This document shows, in pieces, positions 47,162 to 55,837 of a stretch of DNA of 64,000 nucleotides. Made by a program: the position numbers and the translations under genes. Source of the stretch: Lentzea sp033794685. GTDB lineage: Bacteria > Actinomycetota > Actinomycetes > Mycobacteriales > Pseudonocardiaceae. The DNA is taken from NCBI GenBank assembly GCA_033794685.1, contig JARAYZ010000001.1, one strand, 5' to 3'. A model generated the notes under the pieces. The model did not search any database. It saw nothing but the letters and a program-made list of their open reading frames with translations, and was not told the origin of the DNA. Position 1 is the stretch's first letter. Every line of letters starts with the position of its first letter.

Positions 47162-47686
47162 TCAGGCTTGTTCCAGTGGCGCTACGGCGAAGCCCGCACT
47201 GAACCTCTGGCACCAGATCACGACACTCCGAATGGCGGACACGTCAACGCCGGCGGGAATTTCGTACACCTGATCGCCACGGTTTCCCTTCAGCTTGCCG
47301 AGACTGGTGAATCCCTCACCAAACGTTTTCTCGGACGAGCTCGACACGTGCGGAGACAGGTAAACGTACAGGTCAGGGCCATCACTGGTGTCCAAAGCAG
47401 CAAACTGGACCGAATGCGCGCCACCCGGCAACCTGACGAGGCTCGCCTTACCCGTCGTCGCATGCTCAAGAGAGCGCCACTGCCCCATCGCCACCTCCTT
47501 GGCCGTTTCGACGGGCGCCTCGGCGGAGGTCGAGACAGGCGCCGTCACGGACGCGGTGGGCACGAGCAACGCCTCGTGCGTTTCGCGAACCGTGAGCAGC
47601 CGCCACGGCTGGAACAGGTACAACCCGACCCCGAGCGCGACGACCAGGAAAACTGAGACGGGAATCAGGAATCGGCGAAGGCGCAT
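47162..47686 (-). CDS. Membrane-anchored DM13-domain protein
   Basis: A 174-residue protein with an N-terminal TM anchor (FLIPVSVFLVVALGVGLYLF). The DM13-like domain (~68-172) shows WRSLEHATTGKASLVRL, VQFAALDTSDGPDLYVYL, GFTSLGKLKGNRGDQVYEIP and VVIWCQRFSAGFAVAPL. DM13 domains are predicted to take part in extracellular electron transfer or redox; the single conserved Cys in VIWCQRF is the candidate site. Role in this organism is unknown. Confidence 0.85.
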   Translation of the reverse strand: MRLRRFLIPVSVFLVVALGVGLYLFQPWRLLTVRETHEALLVPTASVTAPVSTSAEAPVETAKEVAMGQWRSLEHATTGKASLVRLPGGAHSVQFAALDTSDGPDLYVYLSPHVSSSSEKTFGEGFTSLGKLKGNRGDQVYEIPAGVDVSAIRSVVIWCQRFSAGFAVAPLEQA

Positions 47687-47748
47687 ACCGAAAATACTGG
47701 CCCAAACCGGACCGAAAAGAGCTTACGGAGTTGTTAGGGTGCTCAGCC

Positions 47749-48099
47749 GTGGCGACCCAGGCGAGGATCGGCCAGGCCGTGCTCGGCGTCCTGATGGTCG
47801 GCTGCGCGCTGACGGGCCTGTTCCCCAGACCGGTGCCACTCCTGTTCGCCATCGCAGCAGTAGGCACGGCCAACGCCGCGTTCCCCCTCATGCGCACGTT
47901 CGGCTCAGCACTCCTGGGCGGCGTGGCAGCGGCCTCGATCGCCCTCTCCTCGGTCCCGTTCGTCACGTGTTCCACGGAACGCTTCACCGAGGTGTTCACC
48001 TGCTCGGGTGACGCTCCGACGTGGCATCTGACGGGAACAGTGCTGGTGGCAGGCCTTTCCGGGGCCAGTTTGGTACTCGCCCGCATCACAGTTCAGTGA
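47749..48099 (+). CDS. Small integral membrane protein
   Basis: About 116 residues from GTG 47749 (TTG 47731 also possible). Four hydrophobic segments: IGQAVLGVLMVGCALTGLF, PVPLLFAIAAVGTANAAF, FGSALLGGVAAASIALSSV and LTGTVLVAGLSGASLVLA. Two Cys lie in the third loop (VTCSTERFTEVFTCSG). Divergent from the DM13 gene. I do not recognise a family. Confidence 0.65.
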   Translation: MATQARIGQAVLGVLMVGCALTGLFPRPVPLLFAIAAVGTANAAFPLMRTFGSALLGGVAAASIALSSVPFVTCSTERFTEVFTCSGDAPTWHLTGTVLVAGLSGASLVLARITVQ

Positions 48100-48236
48100 C
48101 GGCGATCACTCAACCGGGGCCATCAAGGAGCCGATAAGGCATCCAGGTGAGCGTTCTCCTGCGACCGGCCCAGCCGATACGCTGCCGAAGAGCGTGATCG
48201 CCCGACTTCACACCGTGAGCATCAAGGAGGACAGCC

Positions 48237-48629
48237 GTGCGCGCACTGTGGGCGGCAGGCGGTTCCGCCGTGCTCGGGTCAGCGTTGCTCGGCGTGCTGG
48301 TGGGCATGGCGATCCACGGAGCGGCGGGCGAAGACCCGTTGAGCAGAACACCCGCATCCACCTGGATCACCTCCACCCCAAGCACCCCGCCGAGCTCAAC
48401 GGAGAGCTCAACCGCGAACAGCAGCAGCGCGCCATCAAGCTCCAGCAGCGAGACCCCGAGCACGCAGCAGCCACAAAAGACCACCACCCCACCCCCAGCG
48501 GCACCAAACCCGGCGCAACCCCCACCCCCACCGGCGGAAACGACGACACCGGCGCCATCCTCGTCAGGCTGGCCGTGCAGCCCGCTGAACCCACTGCCGC
48601 CAGCAACCTGCAAAACCATGGGCAGCTAA
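48237..48629 (+). CDS. Secreted or anchored Ser/Thr/Pro-rich protein
   Basis: A 130-residue protein. GTG start with AAGGAGG nine bases upstream. A hydrophobic N-terminus (GGSAVLGSALLGVLVGMAIH) is followed by ~85 residues of Ser/Thr/Pro/Gln-rich, probably unstructured sequence with a PPPPP run. The tail SGWPCSPLNPLPPATCKTM has two Cys that could pair. Likely a cell-surface stalk or spacer. No known domain. Confidence 0.7.
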   Translation: MRALWAAGGSAVLGSALLGVLVGMAIHGAAGEDPLSRTPASTWITSTPSTPPSSTESSTANSSSAPSSSSSETPSTQQPQKTTTPPPAAPNPAQPPPPPAETTTPAPSSSGWPCSPLNPLPPATCKTMGS

Positions 48630-48695
48630 GCGAGGCACAAACGCACGCGATGCCGAAGGCGAGCAGTCAAGTCCTCGTCTTTCGCAGAAGCTAGG

Positions 48696-48839
48696 GGCGG
48701 TGGGGTCCCATCACGAGTCGCGCCACAGCTCTTGCTGCATGCCTGAAGGGGTGTCAACTCGACGCGCTTTTTGTCGAGTTGACACCCCTTCAGGCATGTG
48801 GCCCGCTCTTGGTGTGACTCGTGATGGGACCCCACCGCC
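48696..48839. repeat. 144-base long inverted repeat
   Basis: The outer arms (48696-48719 and 48816-48839) are perfect 24-bp complements beginning GGCGGTGGGGTCCCATCA. The inner arms (48739-48763 and 48773-48797) are perfect 25-bp complements beginning ATGCCTGAAGGGGTG. The 18-19 bases between arms pair only partly. The loop is GCGCTTTTT. It lies between genes and encodes nothing apparent. It could be a MITE-like element, a structured RNA or a strong terminator. No target-site duplication is visible. Confidence 0.9.
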
Positions 48840-48934
48840 GACGCCACCCTCTAAGCAACCGGCGGCCGCCCAAAGCAACAGGCGTGCCATCTACCTACGG
48901 GCGGCGTGGACCCCCTGATCAGATTGCCGGGGGT

Positions 48935-48953
48935 CTGGGGGCAGAGCCCCCAG
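48935..48953. repeat. Dispersed palindromic repeat, copy 2
   Basis: CTGGGGGC-AGA-GCCCCCAG preceded by GGGGGT; same core as 21262-21282. Intergenic, between the long inverted repeat and the tandem repeat. Confidence 0.6.
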
Positions 48954-48968
48954 GGGACGCACACAACG

Positions 48969-49098
48969 CAAGGTCGCCGCCCGCAAGGTGACCACCCACA
49001 AGGTCGCGGAACGCAAGGCGACCACCCGCCAAGTCGCGGATCCCAAGGTGACCACCCGCCAGGTCAGCCACCCGGCAAGGTCAGCCACCCCACAAGCC
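48969..49098. repeat. Degenerate ~30-base tandem repeat
   Basis: Roughly four units built on CAAGGTGACCACCCGC followed by CAAGTCGCGGATCC-like sequence. Copies begin near 48986, 49016, 49046 and 49078, with drift toward the end. Because the period is a multiple of three, both strands read as 10-residue repeats. These look like by-products, not a gene: no ribosome-binding site or conserved family is seen. It ends at the stop of the LacI gene. Confidence 0.7.
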
Positions 49099-50130
49099 TC
49101 AAGCAGACTCGCGCCGCACCAAAACGGTAGGCAACATCTGCTGCTTCCTCTTCACAGTCTCATCCCGAAGCAACCGGACAAGGTGCTCAACCATCACCTT
49201 GACCTGCTCATCAGAATCCTGCCGAACCGAAGTCAACGGCGGCGAAGTGTGCTCGGCAATGGCCACATGATCGTCAAACCCGACCACCGCGACATCCTCA
49301 GGCACGCGCCGCCCAGCCTCCTGCAACGTCTCCAACGCCCCAGCGGCCATCAAATCCGAAGCCACGAACACAGCATCCAAAGCAGGAACCCGAGCCAGCA
49401 GCGCGGACATCGCCTTCCGCCCACCCTCGCGGGTGAACCCACCGTCCTCGGTCAACCGAGCGGCCCCCTTGTCGTCCAACGACAAGGCAGACCGGAACCC
49501 GTTCAACCGATCTATGGCGGACAGTTCGTCCAAAGGCCCGGAAACGTGGACGATCTTCCGGCGCCCGAGGGACTTCAGGTGCTCGGTCGCCAGAACCGCG
49601 CCGCCCTCGTTGTCGTTGTCGACGAGGTGCATCCCCCGCAACGACCCCCAGGGCTTGCCGGCGTACACCACCGGCAGCGGCAGCTTCTTCACGACCGAGA
49701 CCAGCTCGTCGTTGCGGTGCGGCGCGAACACCAGGGCACCGTCGACGTGACCGCCGGCCAGGAACCGGTGTGCACGGGCCTGGTCGTCAGGCGAGTGCAC
49801 GAGCATCAGGACCATCTGCACGTCGACGTCGGCCAGTGCCCGTGCCCCCGCACGGATCAGGCGCGCGAAGTGCGGGTCGTCGAAGATCTTGGGCTCGGGC
49901 TCGGAGAACAGCACGGCCACGGCGCCGGTGCGGCGGGTGACCAACGCCCGCGCGGCGCGGTTGGGCTGGTAGCCCAGGGCCGAGACCGCGGCGTTGACCG
50001 CTTCCAGCGCTTCAGGGCTGACGCGCGGTGACGCGTTCAGCACTCGTGACGCTGTGGCGCGGGAAACCCCTGCCCTCGCGGCAACGTCTTCCAACGTCGG
50101 ACGCGCGTGGTTGGACACGAGCACCACCAC
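49099..50130 (-). CDS. LacI-family transcriptional regulator (CebR-like candidate)
   Basis: About 343 residues; several GTG starts are possible at 50130-50116. The N-terminal HTH is DVAARAGVSRATASRVLN with hinge GYQPNRAARALVTRRT. The periplasmic-binding-protein fold follows (VLFSEPEPKIFDD, LVDNDNEGGAVLATEHL, VFVASDLMAAGALETL, VGFDDHVAIAEHTSPPLTSV). Its placement near a binding protein-permease-GH1 operon with a TGAGAGCGCTCTCA operator suggests it controls beta-glucoside or cellobiose use, like CebR. GCTAAG-CAG-CTTAGC upstream may be another site. Confidence 0.88.
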   Translation of the reverse strand: MVVLVSNHARPTLEDVAARAGVSRATASRVLNASPRVSPEALEAVNAAVSALGYQPNRAARALVTRRTGAVAVLFSEPEPKIFDDPHFARLIRAGARALADVDVQMVLMLVHSPDDQARAHRFLAGGHVDGALVFAPHRNDELVSVVKKLPLPVVYAGKPWGSLRGMHLVDNDNEGGAVLATEHLKSLGRRKIVHVSGPLDELSAIDRLNGFRSALSLDDKGAARLTEDGGFTREGGRKAMSALLARVPALDAVFVASDLMAAGALETLQEAGRRVPEDVAVVGFDDHVAIAEHTSPPLTSVRQDSDEQVKVMVEHLVRLLRDETVKRKQQMLPTVLVRRESA

Positions 50131-50153
50131 TCCTCGATGAAAACCTTTGATCC

Positions 50154-50168
50154 GCTAAGCAGCTTAGC
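50154..50168 (-). promoter_or_regulatory. Palindrome upstream of the lacI-type gene
   Basis: GCTAAG-CAG-CTTAGC, 24-38 bases before the first start codon; CCTTTG and CAAAGG flank it asymmetrically. Candidate operator or promoter element. It is unlike the TGAGAGCGCTCTCA site of the sugar operon. Confidence 0.45.
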
Positions 50169-50202
50169 CCCAAAGGATCTCCGAGGTAGGTTTCCGCGCT
50201 GT

Positions 50203-51225
50203 TCATCGTGTTTTTTCGACAACGTCGTCCATGGCCGGTGTCGTCGCCGCACGCCCGCGGGGCTTGATCGAAACACGGAGCAGACCGTCCTCCCGGCGTG
50301 TCGTGACGGCGAGGCCGGCGCGGGTAGCCGTGCGCACCAGGGCGGTCTCGGAGGGCAGGCACCACGCGACGAGTTCCGTGAAGCCGGCGGCGCGGGCGTC
50401 CGCGGCCAGCGCGCCGAGCAGGGCCGAGCCGACTCCCCGGCGTTGCCAGGCGTCCTCGACCAACAGCGAGACCTCGGCGCAGTCCGGTGTGCCGGTGTGG
50501 ATGAGCTGACCGAGTGCCACGACCTGGTCGCCGCACTGGCCGAGGACCGTGGTGCCGCGCGGCGGCTCGAGCAGGCGGTGCAGCCAGCGGCGGGGCACGG
50601 TGCGCATGCCCGAGTGGTAGCGGTTGAACATCGTCCTCATCGAACAGCGGGAGTGCAGGCCCGCGACGGCGTCCTCGTCCGACGATGAACCGGGGCGCAG
50701 CACCAAGGCCACACCGTCGTCGCTGAGCATCGCCCGCATCGACGGTGCCGGAGCCTGCACCAGGTCGAGCAACGCCTGCGCGCGCGTCAGTTCGACCTGG
50801 GTGAAGGGAGCCCAGCCGCGCCGGGCGACCCACTCTCCCACCTGGGCCTGCCCGTCCACGGCCTCGCCGGGCGTCACCGAGTCCGCGGCCAGCACCTGGC
50901 GGAGCGCGTCGGCGGTCTGCTCGGGATCGGCGAGCGCCGTGCGGGCGGCGCGCAGCACGGCCGTCGGCGCGTCGACGAGGTCCCTCATGTCCGCGAGCGT
51001 GATCCTGACGCGTTTGCCGCCCTCGCAGCGCACGGCGTCGACGAGGTCAGCGGGCAGCACTCCCTCGCCTGCCCGCACGACGATCTCGTCCAGCACCCCG
51101 CCGGGCACGGGCATCACGTGCAGCGCGAGGACGTTGCAGTCGGCGGCGGCCAGCCGGACGGTGACGCGGGCGAGCGCGCCGGGGCTGTCGCTGAGTTCGA
51201 AGCGCAAGCGCCAGGTCGTCGTCAT
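50203..51225 (-). CDS. ACT-GNAT protein acetyltransferase (amino-acid-regulated type)
   Basis: A 340-residue protein. The N-terminal ACT domain (~3-75) has LRFELSDSPGALARVTVRLA with the ligand-site Gly-Ala. The C-terminal GNAT domain (~180-310) has LVLRPGSSSDEDAVAGLHSR, LLVEDAWQRRGVGSALLGAL and the RRGVGSA acetyl-CoA loop. This layout is known from actinobacterial lysine acetyltransferases that respond to amino acids and acetylate acyl-CoA synthetases and other proteins. Targets here are unknown. The middle (75-180) is helical. Confidence 0.87.
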   Translation of the reverse strand: MTTTWRLRFELSDSPGALARVTVRLAAADCNVLALHVMPVPGGVLDEIVVRAGEGVLPADLVDAVRCEGGKRVRITLADMRDLVDAPTAVLRAARTALADPEQTADALRQVLAADSVTPGEAVDGQAQVGEWVARRGWAPFTQVELTRAQALLDLVQAPAPSMRAMLSDDGVALVLRPGSSSDEDAVAGLHSRCSMRTMFNRYHSGMRTVPRRWLHRLLEPPRGTTVLGQCGDQVVALGQLIHTGTPDCAEVSLLVEDAWQRRGVGSALLGALAADARAAGFTELVAWCLPSETALVRTATRAGLAVTTRREDGLLRVSIKPRGRAATTPAMDDVVEKTR

Positions 51226-51297
51226 GCCGTCAAGAGTTCATGGAAGTTGTTGCCGCGAGACGAACCACGGGTAAAACGCTCGTCATAGGGTCGCCCG

Positions 51298-52491
51298 ATG
51301 AGGAGAACACTGGCCGTAGGCCTCACTTTGCTCACCGTCACTGCCTTCACCTCGCCCGCAGCGTCCCAGGCAGACGGCCAGAAGGCCCCCAGGCGGGCCA
51401 CGCTGACGAACTTCGCCTTCCTCCCGGCGGAGACCTACCTCCCCGGCAGCGAACCGAGCGGCGCGGCACTGGGGACCGCCCCGATCAACGGGGTCACGCC
51501 GCCGTTCGCGGACCAGCCGATCCAGGGCTTCAGCGGCCTCGTCCGCAACAGCGACGGCACGTTCGACGCCATCTCCGACAACGGCTACGGCACCAAGGCC
51601 AACAGCGCGGACTTCCTGCTGCGCATCCACCGCATCGCCCCGGACTTCGCGAAGAACACGGTCGACGTGCTCGGCGGCGTCACGCTCACCGACCCGAACG
51701 GCCACATCCCGTTCCCGCTGACCAGGCCGGACCGGGTGATCACCGGTGCGGACATCGACGTCGAGTCGGTGACCAGGGGCGCCGACGGCACCTACTGGAT
51801 GGGCGACGAGTTCGGCCCGTACCTCCTGCACTTCGACCGCACCGGCCGCCTGATGGCACCGCCGGTCCCGCTGCCGGGCGTGCGCGCTCCCGAGAACCCC
51901 GCCGGCAACCCGAACCTGGGCGGCAGCAAGGGCTTCGAGGGCCTCACGCTCTCGCCGGACGGCAAGAAGATCAACGCGCTGCTCGAGGGCACCGTCGCCG
52001 GTGACACCCCGGGAACCCTGCGCCTCAACGAGTTCGACATCGCGTCCAACTCGTTCACCGGCACGACCTGGCGCTACCAGTTGGACGACCCGAACTTCGC
52101 CATCGGTGACGCCATCGCGGTCGACGACAACCGGCTGCTCATCATCGAACGGGACAGCGCCCAGGGCGCCGACGCGATCGTCAAGCGCGTCCACCTCGCC
52201 GACAAGCGTGACAGGAACAAGGACGGCAAGCTCGACAAGACCGTCGTCGCCGACCTGCTGAACCTCGCCAACCCGAAGCACGTCGGCGGCCAGGCGGATC
52301 CGTTCAAGTTCCCGTTCGTGACGATCGAGGACGTCACGATCCTCGACGACCGCACGATCGCGGTGCTCAACGACAACAACTTCCCGTCGTCGTCGGGCCG
52401 CACGCCGGGCAAGCCGGACAACAACGAGTTCATCACCATCAGGCTCGCGGACAACCTGCACGCCGACCCGAGGGTCCTCCGCCGGCGCTGA
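51298..52491 (+). CDS. Secreted phytase-like esterase
   Basis: A 397-residue secreted protein with a signal peptide (TLAVGLTLLTVTAFTSPAAS). The mature part is an esterase-like phytase beta-propeller (PF13449): IQGFSGLVRNSDGTFDAISDNGYG, DVESVTRGADGTYWMGDEFG, KGFEGLTLSPDGKKINALLEG and FVTIEDVTILDDRTIAVLNDNN. Acidic metal-site residues are kept. Likely a calcium-dependent phosphoesterase; the substrate may be phytate or other organic phosphates. A long-stem terminator follows. Confidence 0.85.
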   Translation: MRRTLAVGLTLLTVTAFTSPAASQADGQKAPRRATLTNFAFLPAETYLPGSEPSGAALGTAPINGVTPPFADQPIQGFSGLVRNSDGTFDAISDNGYGTKANSADFLLRIHRIAPDFAKNTVDVLGGVTLTDPNGHIPFPLTRPDRVITGADIDVESVTRGADGTYWMGDEFGPYLLHFDRTGRLMAPPVPLPGVRAPENPAGNPNLGGSKGFEGLTLSPDGKKINALLEGTVAGDTPGTLRLNEFDIASNSFTGTTWRYQLDDPNFAIGDAIAVDDNRLLIIERDSAQGADAIVKRVHLADKRDRNKDGKLDKTVVADLLNLANPKHVGGQADPFKFPFVTIEDVTILDDRTIAVLNDNNFPSSSGRTPGKPDNNEFITIRLADNLHADPRVLRRR

Positions 52492-52498
52492 GACAAGA

Positions 52499-52544
52499 GA
52501 GCGCTCTCACCTGAGGACACGAGTATCCGCAGGTGAGAGCGCTC
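52499..52544. terminator. Bidirectional terminator containing a LacI-type palindrome
   Basis: GAGCGCTCTCACCTG (52499-52513), 16-base loop, CAGGTGAGAGCGCTC (52530-52544): a perfect 15-bp stem between two convergent genes. Its left edge also contains GAGAGCGCTCTC (52497-52508), the core of the sugar-operon operator at 57138-57151. Confidence 0.85.
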
Positions 52545-52569
52545 AAGGCCCCCTCGGCCCGTCTCTGGA

Positions 52570-53991
52570 CTAAACGGTGTAACCGTGCGCGGGAAGCCCG
52601 TTCTGCCCGATGATCCGGGACAACGTGGCCGCGCTCTCCTTGACCGTGCGCGCCTGCGTCTCGAAGTCGACGTGCACGATTCCGAACCGCTGCGAGTACC
52701 CGGCGGCCCACTCGAAGTTGTCGAGCAGCGACCACGCCAGGTAGCCGCGGATGTCGGCGCCTTCGGAGATCGCCCTGTGCACCGCGCGGACGTGGTCCAC
52801 CAGGTACTTCGTCCGCGCGACGTCGTGCACCCGGCCCGAAGCGTCCACCACGTCCGGGAACGCGGACCCGTTCTCGGTGACCACCAGCGGAATCCCGTCC
52901 ACGTCACGGGACAGGCGCACCAGCAGTTCGGTGAACGCGTCGGCGTTCTGCTCCCACCCGAACCCGGTGAGCTCGCCCTGCGGCGGCTGCAACGCGACCC
53001 CGCGCAGGCCCGCGTGCGGACCGGCCGCCACGAAGTCGGGGTCGGCGGGCGCGACGCGGGTCGGGTTGTAGTAGTTCACGCCGATCCAGTCGATCGGGGT
53101 CGCGATGGTCTCCATGTCCCCGTCGCGGACCACGTTCGTCCAGTCGCCCAGCCACGTCGTGTCCTGCAGGACGTCGAGCGGGTAGCCCTTGCCGAGGATC
53201 GGGTCGAGCAGGATGCGGTTCTGCAGGCCGTCGACCTTGCGGACGGCCTCCTTCGACGCCTCCGAGTCGCTGTCGCCCCAGATGGTGCTGAAGTTCAGCA
53301 CGATCGAGAGGCGGTGCGTGTCGGGTGCCTGCGCGCGCAACGCCTGGGTGGCGAGCCCGTGGGCCAGCAGCAGGTGGTGCGCCGCCTCCAGGGACGCCAC
53401 CGCGTCGGTGATGCCCGGCGCGTGGATCCCGTTGCCGTAGCCCAGGAACGCCGAGACCCACGGCTCGTTCAGCGTCGTCCAGGCCTGCACCCGGTCGCCG
53501 AGGCGTTCGTGCACGATGGCGGCGTACTCGGCGAAGCGGTACGCCGTGTCGCGGTTGCGCCAGCCGCCGAAGTCCTCCAGGACCTGCGGCAGGTCCCAGT
53601 GGTACAGCGTGGCGAGCGGCTGGATGTCCTTCTCCAGCAACGAGTCGACCAGCCGGTCGTAGAACGCGAGCCCGCGCTCCTCGACCTGGCCGCTGCCGCT
53701 CGGCTGGATCCGGGGCCATGCGATGGAGAACCGGTAGGACGCCAGCCCGAGGGACTTCATCAGGTCGACGTCGGAGGAGTACCGGTGGTAGTGGTCGCAG
53801 GCCGGGTCGCCCGTGTCTCCGGCGAGCACCTTGCCGGGCGTCCCGGCGAACGTGTCCCAGATCGAGGGGCCTCGACCGTCCACAGTGGTCGATCCTTCGA
53901 TCTGGAACGCCGCGGTGGCGGCCCCCCACAGGAAGTCCGGCGGGAAGGTCAGCACCTCCCGCCCGACCTCGACGTCCGAGTCGGTCGTCAT
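52570..53991 (-). CDS. bglC: Family 1 glycoside hydrolase (beta-glucosidase)
   Basis: A 473-residue GH1 beta-glucosidase. FPPDFLWGAATAAFQIEGS is the family start. The acid/base Glu is in WTTLNEPWVSAFLGYG (~residue 175) and the nucleophile Glu in LVVTENGSAFPD (~378). No signal peptide, so it splits imported cellobiose or other beta-glucosides inside the cell. It is the last gene of the binding protein-permease-permease operon, as bglC is in Streptomyces cebEFG-bglC. Confidence 0.93.
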   Translation of the reverse strand: MTTDSDVEVGREVLTFPPDFLWGAATAAFQIEGSTTVDGRGPSIWDTFAGTPGKVLAGDTGDPACDHYHRYSSDVDLMKSLGLASYRFSIAWPRIQPSGSGQVEERGLAFYDRLVDSLLEKDIQPLATLYHWDLPQVLEDFGGWRNRDTAYRFAEYAAIVHERLGDRVQAWTTLNEPWVSAFLGYGNGIHAPGITDAVASLEAAHHLLLAHGLATQALRAQAPDTHRLSIVLNFSTIWGDSDSEASKEAVRKVDGLQNRILLDPILGKGYPLDVLQDTTWLGDWTNVVRDGDMETIATPIDWIGVNYYNPTRVAPADPDFVAAGPHAGLRGVALQPPQGELTGFGWEQNADAFTELLVRLSRDVDGIPLVVTENGSAFPDVVDASGRVHDVARTKYLVDHVRAVHRAISEGADIRGYLAWSLLDNFEWAAGYSQRFGIVHVDFETQARTVKESAATLSRIIGQNGLPAHGYTV

Positions 53992-54027
53992 ACATTCACA
54001 TCCTTGTGGCTTGATCCCTGCTGAGGG

Positions 54028-54852
54028 TTATCCCTTTAGGGCGCCCTGCATGATGCCGCCGACGATCTGGCGCGACAGCAGGACGAAGATCGCGATCACC
54101 GGCAGCACCGCGATGGAGGCGCCGGCGAGCATCAACGAGTAGTCGGTGTAGTAGCCGCTGGCCAGCGTCGACAGGGCGACCTGCACAGTGGGGCTGTCGT
54201 TGGGGTCCAGCACGATCAACGGCCAGAAGAAGTCGTTCCAGGCCGTCATGAACGTGAACATGCCGAGCACCGCCGCCTGCGGGCGCACCGCGGGGAACCC
54301 GACGTGCCAGAACGACCGCAGCACCGAGCAGCCGTCGACGCGCGAGGCCTCGATCAGCTCGTACGGCACGGTCTCCTCGCACGCCTGGCGCATCCAGAAC
54401 ACCGCGAACGACCCGATCAGCACCGGCACGATGACCGCCTGCAGCGTCCCGTACCAGTCGAGGTCGGACATCAGCATGTACAGCGGGATCACGCCGAGCT
54501 GCGTCGGCACCATCGCCGTGCCGAGCACGACGAGGAACAACGAGTCGCGGCCCTTGAACCGCAGCCGCGCGAACGCGAACCCGGCGAGCGTCCCCAGCAC
54601 GACGTTGGAGATCGCCACGCTCGACGCCACGATGAACGAGTTCTGCATGGCGAGCCAGAAGTCGACGGTGTCGAAGACCCGCGTGACGTTCTCGACCAGG
54701 TTGCCGCCGGGAACCAGCGGCGGGACCTTCTCACCGAGGACGGAGTTGTCCTTGGACGCGACGATGAACGAGTAGTACAGCGGGAAGATCGACGCGGCGA
54801 GCACGGCGACCAGGAACCCGTAGAGCAGCGGCCCTGCCTTGGCGTTCTTCAC
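54028..54852 (-). CDS. ABC sugar transporter permease, MalG/CebG type
   Basis: A 274-residue permease with six TM segments. The EAA loop reads EETVPYELIEASRVDGCSVLRSF-like sequence with the ATPase-contact Glu-Ala...Gly. It starts five bases after the first permease gene. Together they import a sugar, probably a beta-glucoside. No ATPase gene is present; actinomycetes usually share MsiK for this. Confidence 0.9.
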   Translation of the reverse strand: MKNAKAGPLLYGFLVAVLAASIFPLYYSFIVASKDNSVLGEKVPPLVPGGNLVENVTRVFDTVDFWLAMQNSFIVASSVAISNVVLGTLAGFAFARLRFKGRDSLFLVVLGTAMVPTQLGVIPLYMLMSDLDWYGTLQAVIVPVLIGSFAVFWMRQACEETVPYELIEASRVDGCSVLRSFWHVGFPAVRPQAAVLGMFTFMTAWNDFFWPLIVLDPNDSPTVQVALSTLASGYYTDYSLMLAGASIAVLPVIAIFVLLSRQIVGGIMQGALKG

Positions 54853-54856
54853 GCGA

Positions 54857-55837
54857 TCACCCCTTGCCCGCGATGCGGCGCGTCAGCGTGAAGTTGACGA
54901 CCGCGACGATCAGGACGACCACGAACAGCATCCACGCGACGGTGGCCGCGTAGCCGGCGTCGAACAACCGGAAGCCCTTCTCGTACATGTAGAGCACCAG
55001 CGTCTGGAACTGCCGGTCGGAGCCGCCCGTCGAGTTGTTGGCGGCGAACCCGGGGTCGAACAGCGCCGGTTCCGCGAACAGCTGCAGACCACCGATCGTC
55101 GAGGTGACGACGGTGAACAGGATCGTGGGACGGATCGAGGGCACGGTGATCGACCAGAACATGCGCCAGCGCCCGGCACCGTCCAAAGTGGCCGACTCGT
55201 ACATGTCCTTGGGCACGGACTGCATGGCCGCCAGGTACAGCAGCGCGTTGTAGCCCGTCCAGCGCCACATGACCATCGTGGACACCGCGAGGTGCGAGGC
55301 CCAGGTCTCGGCACGCCAGTCGATCGGGTCGATGCCGACGAACCCGAGCAGGAAGTTCACGATGCCGAAGTCGCGGCCGAAGAACTGCGCGAACACCAGC
55401 GCCACCGCGGCGACCGAGATGACGTTGGGCAGCAGCACACCCGCGCGCCAGAACGCACTGCCGCGCAGGCCCCGGTCGAGCAGCGCGGCGAGACCGAGCG
55501 CGGCCAGCAGCTGCGGCACGGTCGAGAGCACGAACAGGCTCAGCGTGTTGAACAGCGCGTTCCAGAACTTGGCGTCACCGAAGAGCTCGACGTAGTTGGC
55601 GAGACCGACGAATCCCTGGTTGCCGTCGATCAGCTGCCAGTCGTGCAGCGACACCCACGCCGTGTAGACCAACGGGTAGAGCCCGAAGATCCCGAACACG
55701 AGGAAGAACGGCGCGATGATCAGGTACGGCGTGTACTTGGCGTCCCAGTTGCTCAGCCTGAAGCGCTTCGGCGGTGGAATGGAAGGCGAAACCGAGGCGG
55801 CCGGAGCCACCTCGGTCTCTGGACGAGTCACCGTCAC
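54857..55837 (-). CDS. ABC sugar transporter permease, MalF/CebF type
   Basis: A 326-residue permease with about six TM segments. Its EAA loop is PKDMYESATLDGAGRWRMFW. The start is GTG 55835-55837, overlapping the binding-protein stop by 4 bases (GTGA). Forms the membrane channel with the following permease. Confidence 0.9.
   Translation of the reverse strand: MTVTRPETEVAPAASVSPSIPPPKRFRLSNWDAKYTPYLIIAPFFLVFGIFGLYPLVYTAWVSLHDWQLIDGNQGFVGLANYVELFGDAKFWNALFNTLSLFVLSTVPQLLAALGLAALLDRGLRGSAFWRAGVLLPNVISVAAVALVFAQFFGRDFGIVNFLLGFVGIDPIDWRAETWASHLAVSTMVMWRWTGYNALLYLAAMQSVPKDMYESATLDGAGRWRMFWSITVPSIRPTILFTVVTSTIGGLQLFAEPALFDPGFAANNSTGGSDRQFQTLVLYMYEKGFRLFDAGYAATVAWMLFVVVLIVAVVNFTLTRRIAGKG

Noticed and set aside
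48891..49088. Possible 65-residue repeat protein
   Set aside because: The 10-residue repeats arise from the 30-base tandem repeat; both strands are open and there is no ribosome-binding site.
48969..49098. CRISPR array
   Set aside because: Repeats are contiguous and degenerate, with no unique spacers.
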